This document shows, piece by piece, positions 53,650-62,467 of a stretch of 64,000 bases of DNA. Made by a program: the position numbers and the translations under genes. Every line of letters starts with the position of its first letter. The stretch's first letter is position 1. The stretch is from Sphingobacterium hotanense. Lineage in GTDB: Bacteria > Bacteroidota > Bacteroidia > Sphingobacteriales > Sphingobacteriaceae. Under the pieces are notes generated by a model, which saw only the letters and a list, made by a program, of their open reading frames with translations, did no database searches and was not told the DNA's origin. The stretch is taken from assembly GCF_008274825.1 (NCBI RefSeq), contig NZ_CP030848.1, positions 2,108,001 through 2,172,000 on the forward strand. The letters run 5' to 3'.

Positions 53650-54531
53650 ATGATTGCAAAGGCTGAAGACAACAAACCTAGATTTCCATATGTTTTTTTA
53701 CTAAAAGTGTTTTTAGTGATCGGGTTGATTGCCGCCGACACTTATCTGGCTGCGGAGATAGCGCAACGGACAAAGCTTGTGCAGGTGATGCGAGGCCTTT
53801 ATAGCTTCCTGATCCCGAGTATCTTCCTTTCTGTGATACGTTATATCGTCATCTTCTTGTACAATGCAAGACATAAGCAGCGCGCAGTACGAGGAAACTT
53901 CGTTTTGGGCGTGAATCGATTGACGGCTGTATTGAACGTCGTCTTCGCACTGATAGCCCTATTGATCAGCTTTGGGATCAACCCAAAGGACTTTATTACG
54001 AGCTTAACGATCGTCGCGATGGCGATTGCGGTTTTGTTCCGCGACTATATCACCAACATGATTTCCGGATTGATCGTTATGTTCTCGGAACAGCTTTCTG
54101 TAGGGGATAGAATCAAAGTAGGCGAGCAACGAGGAAGAATTGTGGATATTACCTTCGCTAATATTGTATTGCAAGACGAGGAAGATGATATTATTATGGT
54201 TCCGAATAACCTGGTGTTCACTTCCACATTTATGAATCTTTCCGCGCATCAATCTAGTTTATTTACGGTGCGATTTGAATTGCCTTTGCAGGCATCTTTA
54301 GAGGTAGAAGAGTTAGAAGAGGCGCTACGCGTAAGCTTAACGACGCATCCGAATCTAAGCGATAAGCCCGAGGATTTTCAGCTGAAGGTGATTGAACTGG
54401 GGAAAGACTTTGTCCGTTATAAGCTAGATCTTCATGCCGTAAGCAACAGCAATCGCATGCATAGACAATTGGAGAACGAAATATTGAAAGAGGTAATCAA
54501 ATTTGAGCGTAAGGTACTTAAATCTTCCTAA
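53650..54531 (+). CDS. MscS-family mechanosensitive channel
   Basis: The 293-residue protein has three to four N-terminal helices, the pore-adjacent helix FRDYITNMISGLIVMFSEQL and the beta domain VGDRIKVGEQRGRIVDITFANIVLQDE with IIMVPNNLVFTSTF. This is a small MscS-type channel that releases solutes on hypo-osmotic shock. The 3' end overlaps the convergent coaA gene by 14 bases. Confidence 0.9.
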   Translation: MIAKAEDNKPRFPYVFLLKVFLVIGLIAADTYLAAEIAQRTKLVQVMRGLYSFLIPSIFLSVIRYIVIFLYNARHKQRAVRGNFVLGVNRLTAVLNVVFALIALLISFGINPKDFITSLTIVAMAIAVLFRDYITNMISGLIVMFSEQLSVGDRIKVGEQRGRIVDITFANIVLQDEEDDIIMVPNNLVFTSTFMNLSAHQSSLFTVRFELPLQASLEVEELEEALRVSLTTHPNLSDKPEDFQLKVIELGKDFVRYKLDLHAVSNSNRMHRQLENEILKEVIKFERKVLKSS

Positions 54532-55462
54532 CCTTCACACGCTTTACGAAGTGGTGTGAACCTTTCTTTAGGATGAGATCTGCACGGTAGCGAGTAGGGA
54601 GGATATTTTCATGTAAGTTTGGTCGGTTGATCTCATTCCATATCTGCGTTGCCATCTCCACGCTTTCTTCTACGCTCATATTCGCATATTTATGGAAGTA
54701 TGATTTCTCGTTTTGGAAGGCGGTTGCTCTTAAGGATTCGAATCTGTCGATATACCAAGCCACGATGTTCTTTTCGTCGGCATCCACATAAATAGAATAA
54801 TCGAAGAAGTCGGATACGAAGACCCCATTTTTGCGCGAGTTGACCTGCAATACGTTGATCCCTTCGACAATCAAGATATCAGGTTGTGCAATCGTAATCT
54901 TATCCTGCGGCAGTACGTCGTATTCCAAGTGGGAATAGATTGGGACCGTTAATGATGATTTGCCAGATTTGACGTCCGAAAGAAATTGCAGTAGCTCTTT
55001 TGTATTATAGCTTTCCGGGAAACCTTTTCTATTGAGGATGTCGCGGCGTATCAGTTCCTTGTTGGGATAAAGAAAACCGTCGGTAGTGACTAATTCTACT
55101 TTCGGTTTGTTCGGCAACAGCGATAGGACCTTGCGTAATACCCTCGCCGTTGTACTTTTACCGACAGCTACAGACCCGGCAATGCCGATGATAAAGGGAA
55201 GTTTACTGTTATTGCGACGGAAGAAGTCGTTGCTTTGACGGTGCAACTCTCGGAACCCGGTGATATGTACGTCCAATAGATGAGCCAACGGAATGTAGAT
55301 ATCTTCGATCTCTTCCATCGTTAAAGGCTCATTTAGGGCGTGCAATGCACCTAAATCCTCTTCAGCTAGCATATTACTCAACTGACCATTCAACCGTTTC
55401 CACTCCTCACGTGTAAAGTTTTGAAATGGACTGGTAAACGTATGTTCGCTAATAAAAGGCAT
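54518..55462 (-). CDS. coaA: type I pantothenate kinase
   Basis: The 314-residue P-loop kinase phosphorylates pantothenate, the first step of coenzyme A synthesis. GIAGSVAVGKSTTARVL is the P-loop, ELVTTDGFLYPN and DILIVEGINVLQ are further conserved sites. Met at 55462 is preferred because the family starts there; the frame is open to 55495. Its 3' end overlaps mscS. Confidence 0.95.
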   Translation of the reverse strand: MPFISEHTFTSPFQNFTREEWKRLNGQLSNMLAEEDLGALHALNEPLTMEEIEDIYIPLAHLLDVHITGFRELHRQSNDFFRRNNSKLPFIIGIAGSVAVGKSTTARVLRKVLSLLPNKPKVELVTTDGFLYPNKELIRRDILNRKGFPESYNTKELLQFLSDVKSGKSSLTVPIYSHLEYDVLPQDKITIAQPDILIVEGINVLQVNSRKNGVFVSDFFDYSIYVDADEKNIVAWYIDRFESLRATAFQNEKSYFHKYANMSVEESVEMATQIWNEINRPNLHENILPTRYRADLILKKGSHHFVKRVKVRKI

Positions 55463-55513
55463 AGGGTTCTTTTTTATTCGAGCGCAAATATACAATCTTC
55501 AACAATTTTCCGG

Positions 55514-55927
55514 CTATTTTGTTGTATCAATTACATTACTTTCTATCACAATTGGATTCTGTAACATCTTGTGGATAGGACATTTATCAGCGATTACATA
55601 AAGTCGTTTGACCTGATCTTCATCGAGATTTCCCTCAAATGTAATGTGACATCTGACATATGTCGTCTGTTGTAAATCACTTTTCACAACCTCACTGCTC
55701 AAGTCTATATTTATTTTTTTGACATCCCATTGCTTGCGATTTGCATACATGCGCATGGTGATCACTTTGCAGGAGCCAATGGATGCTAGAAGCAATTGGC
55801 TGGGGGTGAGGCCTTTATTTTGGCCACCTAAATCTAGGGGTTCGTCTGCTAAAATGGATAGATCGCCGTAGGCTACTTTCGTTGTGTAATTCTCTTCCTC
55901 TATAGTAACCTGTACTTCGTTTGCCAT
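55514..55927 (-). CDS. OsmC family peroxide reductase-like protein
   Basis: The 137-residue OsmC/Ohr-fold protein has the typical LLASIGSCKVITMRMYANRK (first Cys) and the second Cys in ADKCPIHKML, forming the thiol peroxidase pair. It lies 3 bases after mgsA and is likely co-transcribed with it; coaA follows 51 bases on. Confidence 0.88.
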   Translation of the reverse strand: MANEVQVTIEEENYTTKVAYGDLSILADEPLDLGGQNKGLTPSQLLLASIGSCKVITMRMYANRKQWDVKKINIDLSSEVVKSDLQQTTYVRCHITFEGNLDEDQVKRLYVIADKCPIHKMLQNPIVIESNVIDTTK

Positions 55928-55930
55928 ATG

Positions 55931-56305
55931 TTATTGATATTCTAAAAGTCCTTTAATAATTAGTGATCCTGTTGCGGGGTTGGTTGCTAGCGGTACATTC
56001 CATAGATCGCAGATACGCATCAGCATTTGTATATCGGGTTCGTGGGGGTGCTTGCCAAGAGGGTCGCGGAAAAAGATGATGCCGTTGATCTTTCCCTCTG
56101 CTGCCATTGCCGCAATCTGGGCATCACCGCCCTTAGGGCCGCTAAGCTTGAGTTCCACTTCTAAACCGGTTTGTTGTATATAGGAGCCAGTGGTTCCGGT
56201 TGCTACCAAATGGGCTTTGGCGAGTTCCTCCAGATGGTCTTTTACGAAGGCCACCATCTCAGCCTTTTTACCATCATGTGCTATTAATGCAATAGTTTTT
56301 GCCAT
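55931..56305 (-). CDS. mgsA: methylglyoxal synthase
   Basis: The 124-residue enzyme converts dihydroxyacetone phosphate to methylglyoxal, a bypass of lower glycolysis. ALIAHDGKKAEM, ATGTTGSYIQ, SGPKGGDAQIAAM (catalytic Asp) and FFRDPLGKHPHEPDI are diagnostic. The C-terminus is a little shorter than in E. coli, as is common. It leads the osmC gene. Confidence 0.93.
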   Translation of the reverse strand: MAKTIALIAHDGKKAEMVAFVKDHLEELAKAHLVATGTTGSYIQQTGLEVELKLSGPKGGDAQIAAMAAEGKINGIIFFRDPLGKHPHEPDIQMLMRICDLWNVPLATNPATGSLIIKGLLEYQ

Positions 56306-56491
56306 GTTGTAGATAGTCTTTTTGTGATCTTTGTTGACGTCCGTAAGATAGTGAAAATCTTGGAAAGGCTATATCGGGAAAGTGTCGTATTGAGAAATTG
56401 AGCTATTGTATGCGGTTGTTCTAATCTTAAGAAAGTTTGTAAAACTATTTTGCCATTAACTGATAATGGCATTTGTTAAATACGTCGCGTA

Positions 56492-57565
56492 CTAAAGCTT
56501 GTCTTTGAGGAATTTCCAGACGGAATATCCTTCTTTCTCTTCCTTTTTCTCTGTGTTTTCTTTATCAGCAATCAGGTCTCTCGCTAAAGCATCGAGCAAA
56601 TCTTCATTTTCGCTGATGAGTTTGTCGGCTAAGGATACCAATTTCTGTATATTAGTTTTGGATGCCGCGTCTAGCGACGGTTCAATGGAAGAGAGATTTG
56701 TTGGTTCTAAACGAATGTAATTGTTTGATTTATGGATCGATCGAAACAGTTGCCGCAAGAAGAAGTCATTGGATTCCGATGACCCGCTTGACATGATATC
56801 TACTAGTGCAGGACCGATGGAGATGGCTTTTTTCTTTTTGAAGTCGTCGTAGTTATAGGCGTTTTTTGCAAGACCAGTCCCTAGTGAAAGGATATGTACA
56901 TCGTCTATTTTAAAGGTCTGAAAAGTTTTGAGCACCTCGATCAACGCGCATATGCTGGGATTATGAGCAAACAGACCTCCGTCGACCAATGGATAACGCG
57001 TACCGGCGAGTGAAAAGATTTGCGCAACGGAAAAATAGGTGGGAGCGGCAGTGGTCGCCCGACAAACATCACGCACAAGGTAGTCGCGTGATGGGCCATG
57101 AGAGATTGCTTTCTGTTGCCTAAAGAGGTGGTTCTTTCGAAGCTCAATATTGTAGGCTGTCATTAAGCAAGGCTTGATGAGCTGGCTGAGTTTAATATCG
57201 CCCACATAATCGTTAACCGTTTTTTCAAGCACTTTTTCATCATAAAGTTCCGCTAAGAGTCCAAACTGGTTTAAGAAACGTCTCCAGCTGCTGGTGGTAA
57301 ATATTTCGGTGCCATGTTCTAAGTAAATGTCTAGAGCTTGTTTGGCTGTGTATTTTGGACGATTGCCGTTTTCGGCATCCGGACAGAGTAGAAGGGCGAT
57401 GAGCAAGCCGCCCGTGCTGGTGCCTGCGAAGAATTCAAAATAGTCAGCAATATGAGCGTCAGGGTTGTTGGTAAAGCGTTTGATTCGTTCGTCCAGTGAG
57501 ACGACAACCATCCCTGGGATAATGCCGCGAATACCACCTCCGTCAATAGATAAAATACGTTTCAT
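56492..57565 (-). CDS. patatin-like phospholipase
   Basis: The 357-residue lipase has the oxyanion loop DGGGIRG at residues 8-14, the nucleophile elbow GTSTGG (S50) and the catalytic Asp in VDGG (D195). It is a lone cytoplasmic acyl hydrolase-like protein; no CD-NTase or other defence gene adjoins it. The C-terminal lysine/glutamate-rich tail is poorly conserved. Confidence 0.9.
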   Translation of the reverse strand: MKRILSIDGGGIRGIIPGMVVVSLDERIKRFTNNPDAHIADYFEFFAGTSTGGLLIALLLCPDAENGNRPKYTAKQALDIYLEHGTEIFTTSSWRRFLNQFGLLAELYDEKVLEKTVNDYVGDIKLSQLIKPCLMTAYNIELRKNHLFRQQKAISHGPSRDYLVRDVCRATTAAPTYFSVAQIFSLAGTRYPLVDGGLFAHNPSICALIEVLKTFQTFKIDDVHILSLGTGLAKNAYNYDDFKKKKAISIGPALVDIMSSGSSESNDFFLRQLFRSIHKSNNYIRLEPTNLSSIEPSLDAASKTNIQKLVSLADKLISENEDLLDALARDLIADKENTEKKEEKEGYSVWKFLKDKL

Positions 57566-57626
57566 TGTGTTTCAGCCCGCTAAGAATTATTTTGAAATAT
57601 AATGCTGCTTAAGTTACGAAAAATTA

Positions 57627-57634
57627 TATATTTG
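57627..57634 (+). promoter_or_regulatory. -7 box of tRNA-Ser
   Basis: TATATTTG followed by CACC, 14 bases before the tRNA; it matches the tRNA-Gly/Leu promoter. Confidence 0.6.
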
Positions 57635-57648
57635 CACCCACATTCTCA

Positions 57649-57736
57649 GGAGAGGTGTCAGAGTGGTCGAATGAGCAGACCTGGAAAGTCTGTATACGGG
57701 ATGACTGTATCGAGGGTTCGAATCCCTCCTTCTCCG
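57649..57736 (+). tRNA. tRNA-Ser (anticodon GGA)
   Basis: 88-nt class II tRNA with acceptor GGAGAGG/CTTCTCC (one G-U), discriminator G, anticodon loop CTGGAAA (GGA), long variable arm and T-loop GGTTCGAATCC. CCA is not encoded. An eroded accessory region follows, so the 3' end may once have served as an attachment site. Confidence 0.95.
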
Positions 57737-57759
57737 CATCCTCACAAGGACAAAATATC

Positions 57760-57797
57760 AAAACCCTATTAATTTCACAATTAATAGGGTTTTTCTT
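57760..57797 (+). terminator. terminator after tRNA-Ser
   Basis: 13-bp stem AAAACCCTATTAA/TTAATAGGGTTTT with loop TTTCACAA, then CTTTTT. Confidence 0.85.
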
Positions 57798-57985
57798 TTT
57801 ATCATTATCCAAAAACCTCCCAAAAGTGTTATTTCCAGCGAGACTTTAGCGAGACCTCGCCCATCTACAACAAAAGGTCTCGCTAAAACAGTCAGCTAGT
57901 TGACCAAGAAAATTCAACACCCGTACCATCAGTTGAACATCTTGACACAGCACAATTCAAACGATAATTTGAAAAAGCAAAATAA

Positions 57986-58195
57986 GACCACCACGATGAA
58001 TGCAAGAATTACAACTCACATGATGAGGACGGGTTCTTATATATACATAGAAAGATAGAACGTATCGCTGAAACTTTAAAGAAAGAGTATGGCTATCCAA
58101 AGCTGCGTTATGTTGATCACGACTTAGAAGACGGCGTCCACTTCGGATTCGATGGTGAAAACCTGCATTATGTGGTTACTTATGAGGAGGGGTGA
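57986..58195 (+). pseudogene. start-less coding fragment of unknown function
   Basis: An open stretch of 69 codons without ATG, GTG or TTG near its beginning encodes a hydrophilic peptide (KEYGYPKLRYVDHDLEDGVHFGF). Codon quality looks real but the N-terminal part is lost or frameshifted. It lies in the eroded region after tRNA-Ser. Confidence 0.4.
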
Positions 58196-58231
58196 GTTAG
58201 GAATGTTGAGGATAATTATTAAGTTGGATAA

Positions 58232-58453
58232 ATGTCCAAAACTATGATAGTTACGTCGAAAATCAGAAAGTCACTCGTGAAAAACTGGAAAAGCGATGAA
58301 TACGTAGAAGATATGATTCTAAATCTTCAATCACTTTTACTTGAGGAAGAAGGATATATTTCAGCCACCTACCTGAATCACAAAATATAAGAATACTCTT
58401 ATTCTCCTGAAGACGAGTTCTTTGAGAACGCCCTGTACTTTGAGGTAGGGTGA
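58232..58453 (+). pseudogene. small unknown gene split by an in-frame TAA
   Basis: From ATG 58232 the frame gives 52 residues to TAA (58388-58390), then continues in the same frame (EYSYSPEDEFFENALYFEVG) to TGA 58453. Both halves look coding. Either a nonsense mutation split one 73-residue gene, or the first part alone is a gene. Confidence 0.4.
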
Positions 58454-58512
58454 GGTTTACATCTACCAGGTGTAGGCGTTTTTTGTTATATTAGTGTTTA
58501 ACCAAATCCATT

Positions 58513-59163
58513 ATGAATTTATACTCTATAGTCGATCTTCCCATTGATGAATACATCACAAATGAAATATTCCCCGGCTCAGTCGCTCCATCACTCAATG
58601 GAACGTATGCAGAAGGGGAAAAGCACCTACTAAAGCATATCATTAAGCAGACCAACCAATTTAAAGATCCTTTGCTCCGACAGTATGCTCTTAGAAAACT
58701 ACACGATGCATTTATTAAGCTGGATTTTACAGATGAACAGAAATTGAATGGTGAGCAATTTACAGAATACAGATTGAAAGTATTTAACGCAGCATTTCAA
58801 ACCGTAGTGAATGGACTTGTCTTGGAATTGCATGATGCAGGTGTAAATGTTTATGAAGAAACGTTTTCTCAAAACGATTATGACGCGTTAAAGTCTAAGG
58901 TTGATGATATTGCTGAAAACCTATATGATTTCATTACGAAGCAAAACGACATGAACAACTTTAATTTTAATAACTACGAGGAGCTACGAGACTTTGTGAT
59001 GCAAGACGTTGACAAAGTTGCTTTGTTCGGTAAGGATACAGTGAAACATTTCATCTTCGGGAAGATATCCGACATGGCTTTTAAAGCTGGCGCGATGACC
59101 TTGTTGTCTTCCGTTCCAACAGAGTATGAATCTCTCGCTAGTTCTATCAAACAGATCTTGTAA
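58513..59163 (+). CDS. hypothetical protein of the accessory region
   Basis: The 216-residue acidic, mainly helical soluble protein begins MNLYSIVDLPIDEYITNEIF. It has no signal peptide, no membrane helix and no recognised motif; QNDMNNFNFNNYEELRDF is Asn-rich. It stands alone between a split small gene and terminase remnants. Confidence 0.6.
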   Translation: MNLYSIVDLPIDEYITNEIFPGSVAPSLNGTYAEGEKHLLKHIIKQTNQFKDPLLRQYALRKLHDAFIKLDFTDEQKLNGEQFTEYRLKVFNAAFQTVVNGLVLELHDAGVNVYEETFSQNDYDALKSKVDDIAENLYDFITKQNDMNNFNFNNYEELRDFVMQDVDKVALFGKDTVKHFIFGKISDMAFKAGAMTLLSSVPTEYESLASSIKQIL

Positions 59164-59295
59164 CCGAGGTGCCTTAAACGATTGCTCATTTTCAGTAAAG
59201 CAAAATATTTTTTTTGCTAATATGTTTAGTCTATAATATTTTTAAACCAAAATGACACTAGTTATTTTAGTAAATATTTAATGTAAATTTTAGCA

Positions 59296-59784
59296 ATGGC
59301 AGCAGGTAGACCGACAGACTATTGTGAAGAATATAATGAGCAGGCGTATAAGTTGTGTCGCTCGGTGCTACTGATGCCGAATTAGGAGATTTCTTCAATG
59401 TAACTGAGCAGACAATTAACAACTGGAAAGAGGCGCATCCTGAATTTTTTGAGTCCATCAAAAAGGGCAAGGACTTAGCAGATGCAAAAGTAGCTGAAAA
59501 GTTATTTCATAGAGCGTTAGGATTCGAAACCACAGAGGTGATAACAGCAGCTTATCAAGGCTTTATTACCGATATAAAAGAGGGTTAAGAAAGTTTATCC
59601 GCCCGATCCAACAAGCGCAGTTTTCTGGCTTAAAAATAGGCAACCTAAAAAGTGGAGGGACAAACAAGATGTTGACCATACATCTAGCGATGGGACAATG
59701 TCAACCAAGCCAACAACGATAGTGTTTACGAAGGGGAATAGTGGGAATGGAAGTATCGGAGAAGCAGAGTCTAAAAATCAGTGA
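59296..59784 (+). pseudogene. phage terminase small subunit, twice frameshifted
   Basis: The N-terminus MAAGRPTDYCEEYNEQAYKLC (ATG 59296), the middle LGATDAELGDFFNVTEQTINNWK (another frame, 59355 on) and the end KKVYPPDPTSAVFWLKNRQPKKWRD (first frame again) together make a normal small terminase: DNA-binding HTH then C-terminal region. A one-base loss near 59356 and a compensating shift near 59580 break it. A truncated large subunit follows. Confidence 0.75.
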
Positions 59785-60123
59785 TAAGTACGAGCCTTTG
59801 TTTGAGTGGTTTTCTGTAGAAGACGAAAGCGACCCACTTTACAAAGTTGACACAATCATAGTAATCGGGGGGCGTAATAGCCAAAAGTCTTTTGCTGTCG
59901 GGACAGGAACGTGTATAGCTGCAAAAGACTTTATACTGTCCGTTCTTTATACTCGATACTCAATGAGGGCGACAGAGGACTCTATCATTCCGGAGTTCAA
60001 CGAGAAAATAGAAATACTCAATTGCGAGACTTCGTTTAATGTATTGAAAGATCGCGTCATTACCAAAGATGGCAAAGCCAAGATAGTCTTAAAAGGGAAA
60101 GAATCTTTATTGGAATCGAGCTA
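59741..60123 (+). pseudogene. phage terminase large subunit, N-terminal remnant
   Basis: Only about 125 residues remain (GTG 59741 or ATG 59747 start). The Walker A-like IGGRNSQKSFAVG and the following YTRYSMRATEDSIIPEF are typical of large terminase ATPase domains, which normally exceed 400 residues. The frame runs into unrelated sequence and a stop at 60122. It overlaps the end of the small-subunit remnant in another frame, as normal for terminase gene pairs. Confidence 0.75.
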
Positions 60124-60423
60124 GTAAATCGATACGGGTTTAAATTCATCTATTATTATATATTCTGGATGTTCGTATTTGTATTTTCTTACTAAGTTTC
60201 TCAATAGACCAAGTTCTAATTCATCAGATACTTGCTTGTCACAAATATAGAATCGAACTTCTCTGTAGTTTTCATTGACCTCTGACCAAGCTAGTAGCTC
60301 AGATCCGGAATGTAAATAAACCCCAATTCCTTTTAACTTGGTCTTTTCGTTTATAATCTGATAATAATCAAAACTTAATGGTTCAGAAGGTAACTTGCTA
60401 AGGAGTTTGATCTTTCTTATCAT
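60121..60423 (-). CDS. hypothetical protein
   Basis: The 100-residue protein (MIRKIKLLSKLPSEPLSFDYYQI) has alternating strands and charged helices and no recognised family. It abuts the truncated terminase gene, which may mark a deletion junction. Transcription is opposite to its neighbours. Confidence 0.5.
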   Translation of the reverse strand: MIRKIKLLSKLPSEPLSFDYYQIINEKTKLKGIGVYLHSGSELLAWSEVNENYREVRFYICDKQVSDELELGLLRNLVRKYKYEHPEYIIIDEFKPVSIY

Positions 60424-60851
60424 AATTTGTATTGATTTCTAATTGTAAAACATACTTTAAAACAAGATAACAAAATTTCCTCAACTGAATATGATAGCAA
60501 ACAAGGTTTGATAAACGTTGCGCCCTATAGGATTTCAATCAGGTTATTACTGTTTCTAATTCCCATAGTGTCCTCTAGATCACCTGTTTGATTCGCGACC
60601 TACAATTTAGTTTCCCAATAATTCTTTATGCATTTTACCCATTTGTTACATCGTTTTTATGTAGCCTTCGTTTCGCTTATCAAAAGAAACTTTTAAATAT
60701 GCTCTAGTACGCAATTTGAACGTTCGTTAAGCGAGCAATATCGGCCGTGGATATCCATTAAAGGCGTGCGACGTCATAATAAATAGAGACTTTGCTATCG
60801 AATTAGAAGTCAATGTGAAGCTCGCCATTTAGTACTTTAACCAATAAAATC
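60424..60851. other. gene-free stretch
   Basis: 428 bp without a convincing ORF, tRNA, repeat arm or heptad array. A GTTGCGCCCTATAGG string occurs once. It is probably decayed accessory DNA. Confidence 0.5.
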
Positions 60852-61442
60852 ATGAAATATATTTTTACAATCATTAGTTGTATTGCTCTGCATTTTCCAG
60901 AAATGGAAAACTCGTCTGTCATTAAAAATAATATTCCTGATGAGGGAAAAGCTATATTAGTGAAAGTGAGTTTTTTTCCATCTTTTCATTTGCCAGTCGA
61001 AACAATATTCAATTTGAATGAAAAATATTTTGTCTTTTATAGCCCAGTTCCGCATTCTGTAGATCTACCGCAATCAATACTATCGCACAATAGCAGCGAC
61101 GAAGAGGTTAGGGAAGAGTACCAGAATTACCTCGATGAACGCCCAAGATTAGTACCGTTTAAATCAAGTTTAAGCGATAATGATATTGTCAGTATTCAAA
61201 ATATAGTAAAAACATTTAGTGATTCGGATTTTAGTGATGAAGTTGAAGAACCAGCGACTGATGGCATGTCGGTTAACATCGCGATATTACTATCCAATAG
61301 TAAATGTTATCAATTAAATCCTTTGAATGTTCCAAGTCAGAAACAAAGGGAACTATATCAGCAGATTTTGAATATCATTATTTCCAAAAACATCAATGAT
61401 AACAATGCCGTAATTCTAAAAAAGTTAACAGAATACGATTAG
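60852..61442 (+). CDS. hypothetical protein with hydrophobic N-terminus
   Basis: The 196-residue protein starts with a short hydrophobic segment (YIFTIISCIALHF) that may be a weak signal. The body is acidic (SSDEEVREEYQNYLDERP, DSDFSDEVEEP). No family is recognised. Size and composition resemble small accessory or immunity-type proteins, but nothing specific supports that. Confidence 0.5.
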   Translation: MKYIFTIISCIALHFPEMENSSVIKNNIPDEGKAILVKVSFFPSFHLPVETIFNLNEKYFVFYSPVPHSVDLPQSILSHNSSDEEVREEYQNYLDERPRLVPFKSSLSDNDIVSIQNIVKTFSDSDFSDEVEEPATDGMSVNIAILLSNSKCYQLNPLNVPSQKQRELYQQILNIIISKNINDNNAVILKKLTEYD

Positions 61443-61666
61443 TTTCTGCAAATCTCGATCAAGTAGAATTTAAACGTTTAATTCATTTCTAGCATTTGCA
61501 AAGATACCGAAGAATCAACCTTTTTGACACTTGAAGAAGAAGTCAATCCCTAGTACAATTACAACATAGAACCGACTGCCTCAACAAAGAATATCAACCT
61601 ATTAAAGCGATTTGTGGAAACATTTTGTACATTAGATTAATACAATAACACGTAGCGTAGCATTCA

Positions 61667-62119
61667 ATGTACACTGACGAAACTAACCTTTCTTTACTCA
61701 TTTCCTTGCTCTCTGAAGAAAGAGACCGCCTTCAGATCCTTATCGATCAAGCAATCTCTGATCACGAATATTTAAGTGCGCATTATCATGCTGTGGCTTT
61801 AGAGAAAGTCAGTCTAAGTCTTTATAAGCTAAGAAATATCGAAGATCCTTTATATAGTGAAAAGGAATTTTGGAAAAGAACCATAGAACTTTTAAAAAAA
61901 GACATAGAATCAGAAGGTTCAAGCGATATGTTGGAATATTACGAAAGTTGTATTCTAAATGCTAGAGAAGAGTTGGAAAAACTAAGTCAGGAAGTTAGGC
62001 AACCTAGCCACAACGAAAGCCGTCAATTCGCTGCTGTCCTAGAACAGTTACTTGATAAGAAGGTTAAAAACCTAAAACTTTTCTTAGATAAGACGGATAA
62101 ATTTTACTATTCGCATTAG
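61667..62119 (+). CDS. predicted coiled-coil hypothetical protein
   Basis: 150 residues, almost entirely helical and charged (LLSEERDRLQILIDQAI, NAREELEKLSQEVRQ, LLDKKVKNLKLFLDK). No motif is recognised. It is followed after 28 bases by an 81-residue ORF that might belong to the same transcript. Confidence 0.5.
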   Translation: MYTDETNLSLLISLLSEERDRLQILIDQAISDHEYLSAHYHAVALEKVSLSLYKLRNIEDPLYSEKEFWKRTIELLKKDIESEGSSDMLEYYESCILNAREELEKLSQEVRQPSHNESRQFAAVLEQLLDKKVKNLKLFLDKTDKFYYSH

Positions 62120-62147
62120 CTATGCGAATAAGGCTGTAAAAGTCAGC

Positions 62148-62393
62148 ATGCCGGGAATAAAGACACTTCTGAACAAAAAAATTATCTCTTACCACAACCT
62201 TGAAAAGCTTAGAAAAATAAGCTTTGAATACACATTAAATGAAACTAAACTGACTTTGACAATTAATGGGAATAAGGAAGAGATTCTCAAACAATTTAAT
62301 CATCTGTTTGCCAAAATTGTCTTCGAAGTTTTCCAATTCAGCGATTTCAAAGAGGCTGCTTATCTACAATTTGTAGACAAAACCCAATCATGA
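62148..62393 (+). CDS. small hypothetical protein
   Basis: 81 residues with a beta-hairpin-like core (YTLNETKLTLTINGNKEEIL) and a hydrophobic C-terminal helix. No recognised family. It is possibly translated with the coiled-coil gene upstream. Confidence 0.4.
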   Translation: MPGIKTLLNKKIISYHNLEKLRKISFEYTLNETKLTLTINGNKEEILKQFNHLFAKIVFEVFQFSDFKEAAYLQFVDKTQS

Positions 62394-62467
62394 TTGCCTC
62401 AACAACCTAATTTCCTGCTATATTCTTTATATTTAATTCAATAAGTCAGTCTTATTCGACTGACCCT

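Noticed and set aside
56492..57565. Patatin gene as part of a CBASS-type defence operon
   Set aside because: No cyclase, ubiquitin-like or sensor gene is adjacent; neighbours are mgsA and tRNA-Ser.
57655..57849. Frames over tRNA-Ser on both strands
   Set aside because: They read through the tRNA and its terminator; no protein features.
60510..60545. A string resembling a CRISPR repeat (GTTGCGCCCTATAGG...CAATC)
   Set aside because: Single copy without flanking repeats.
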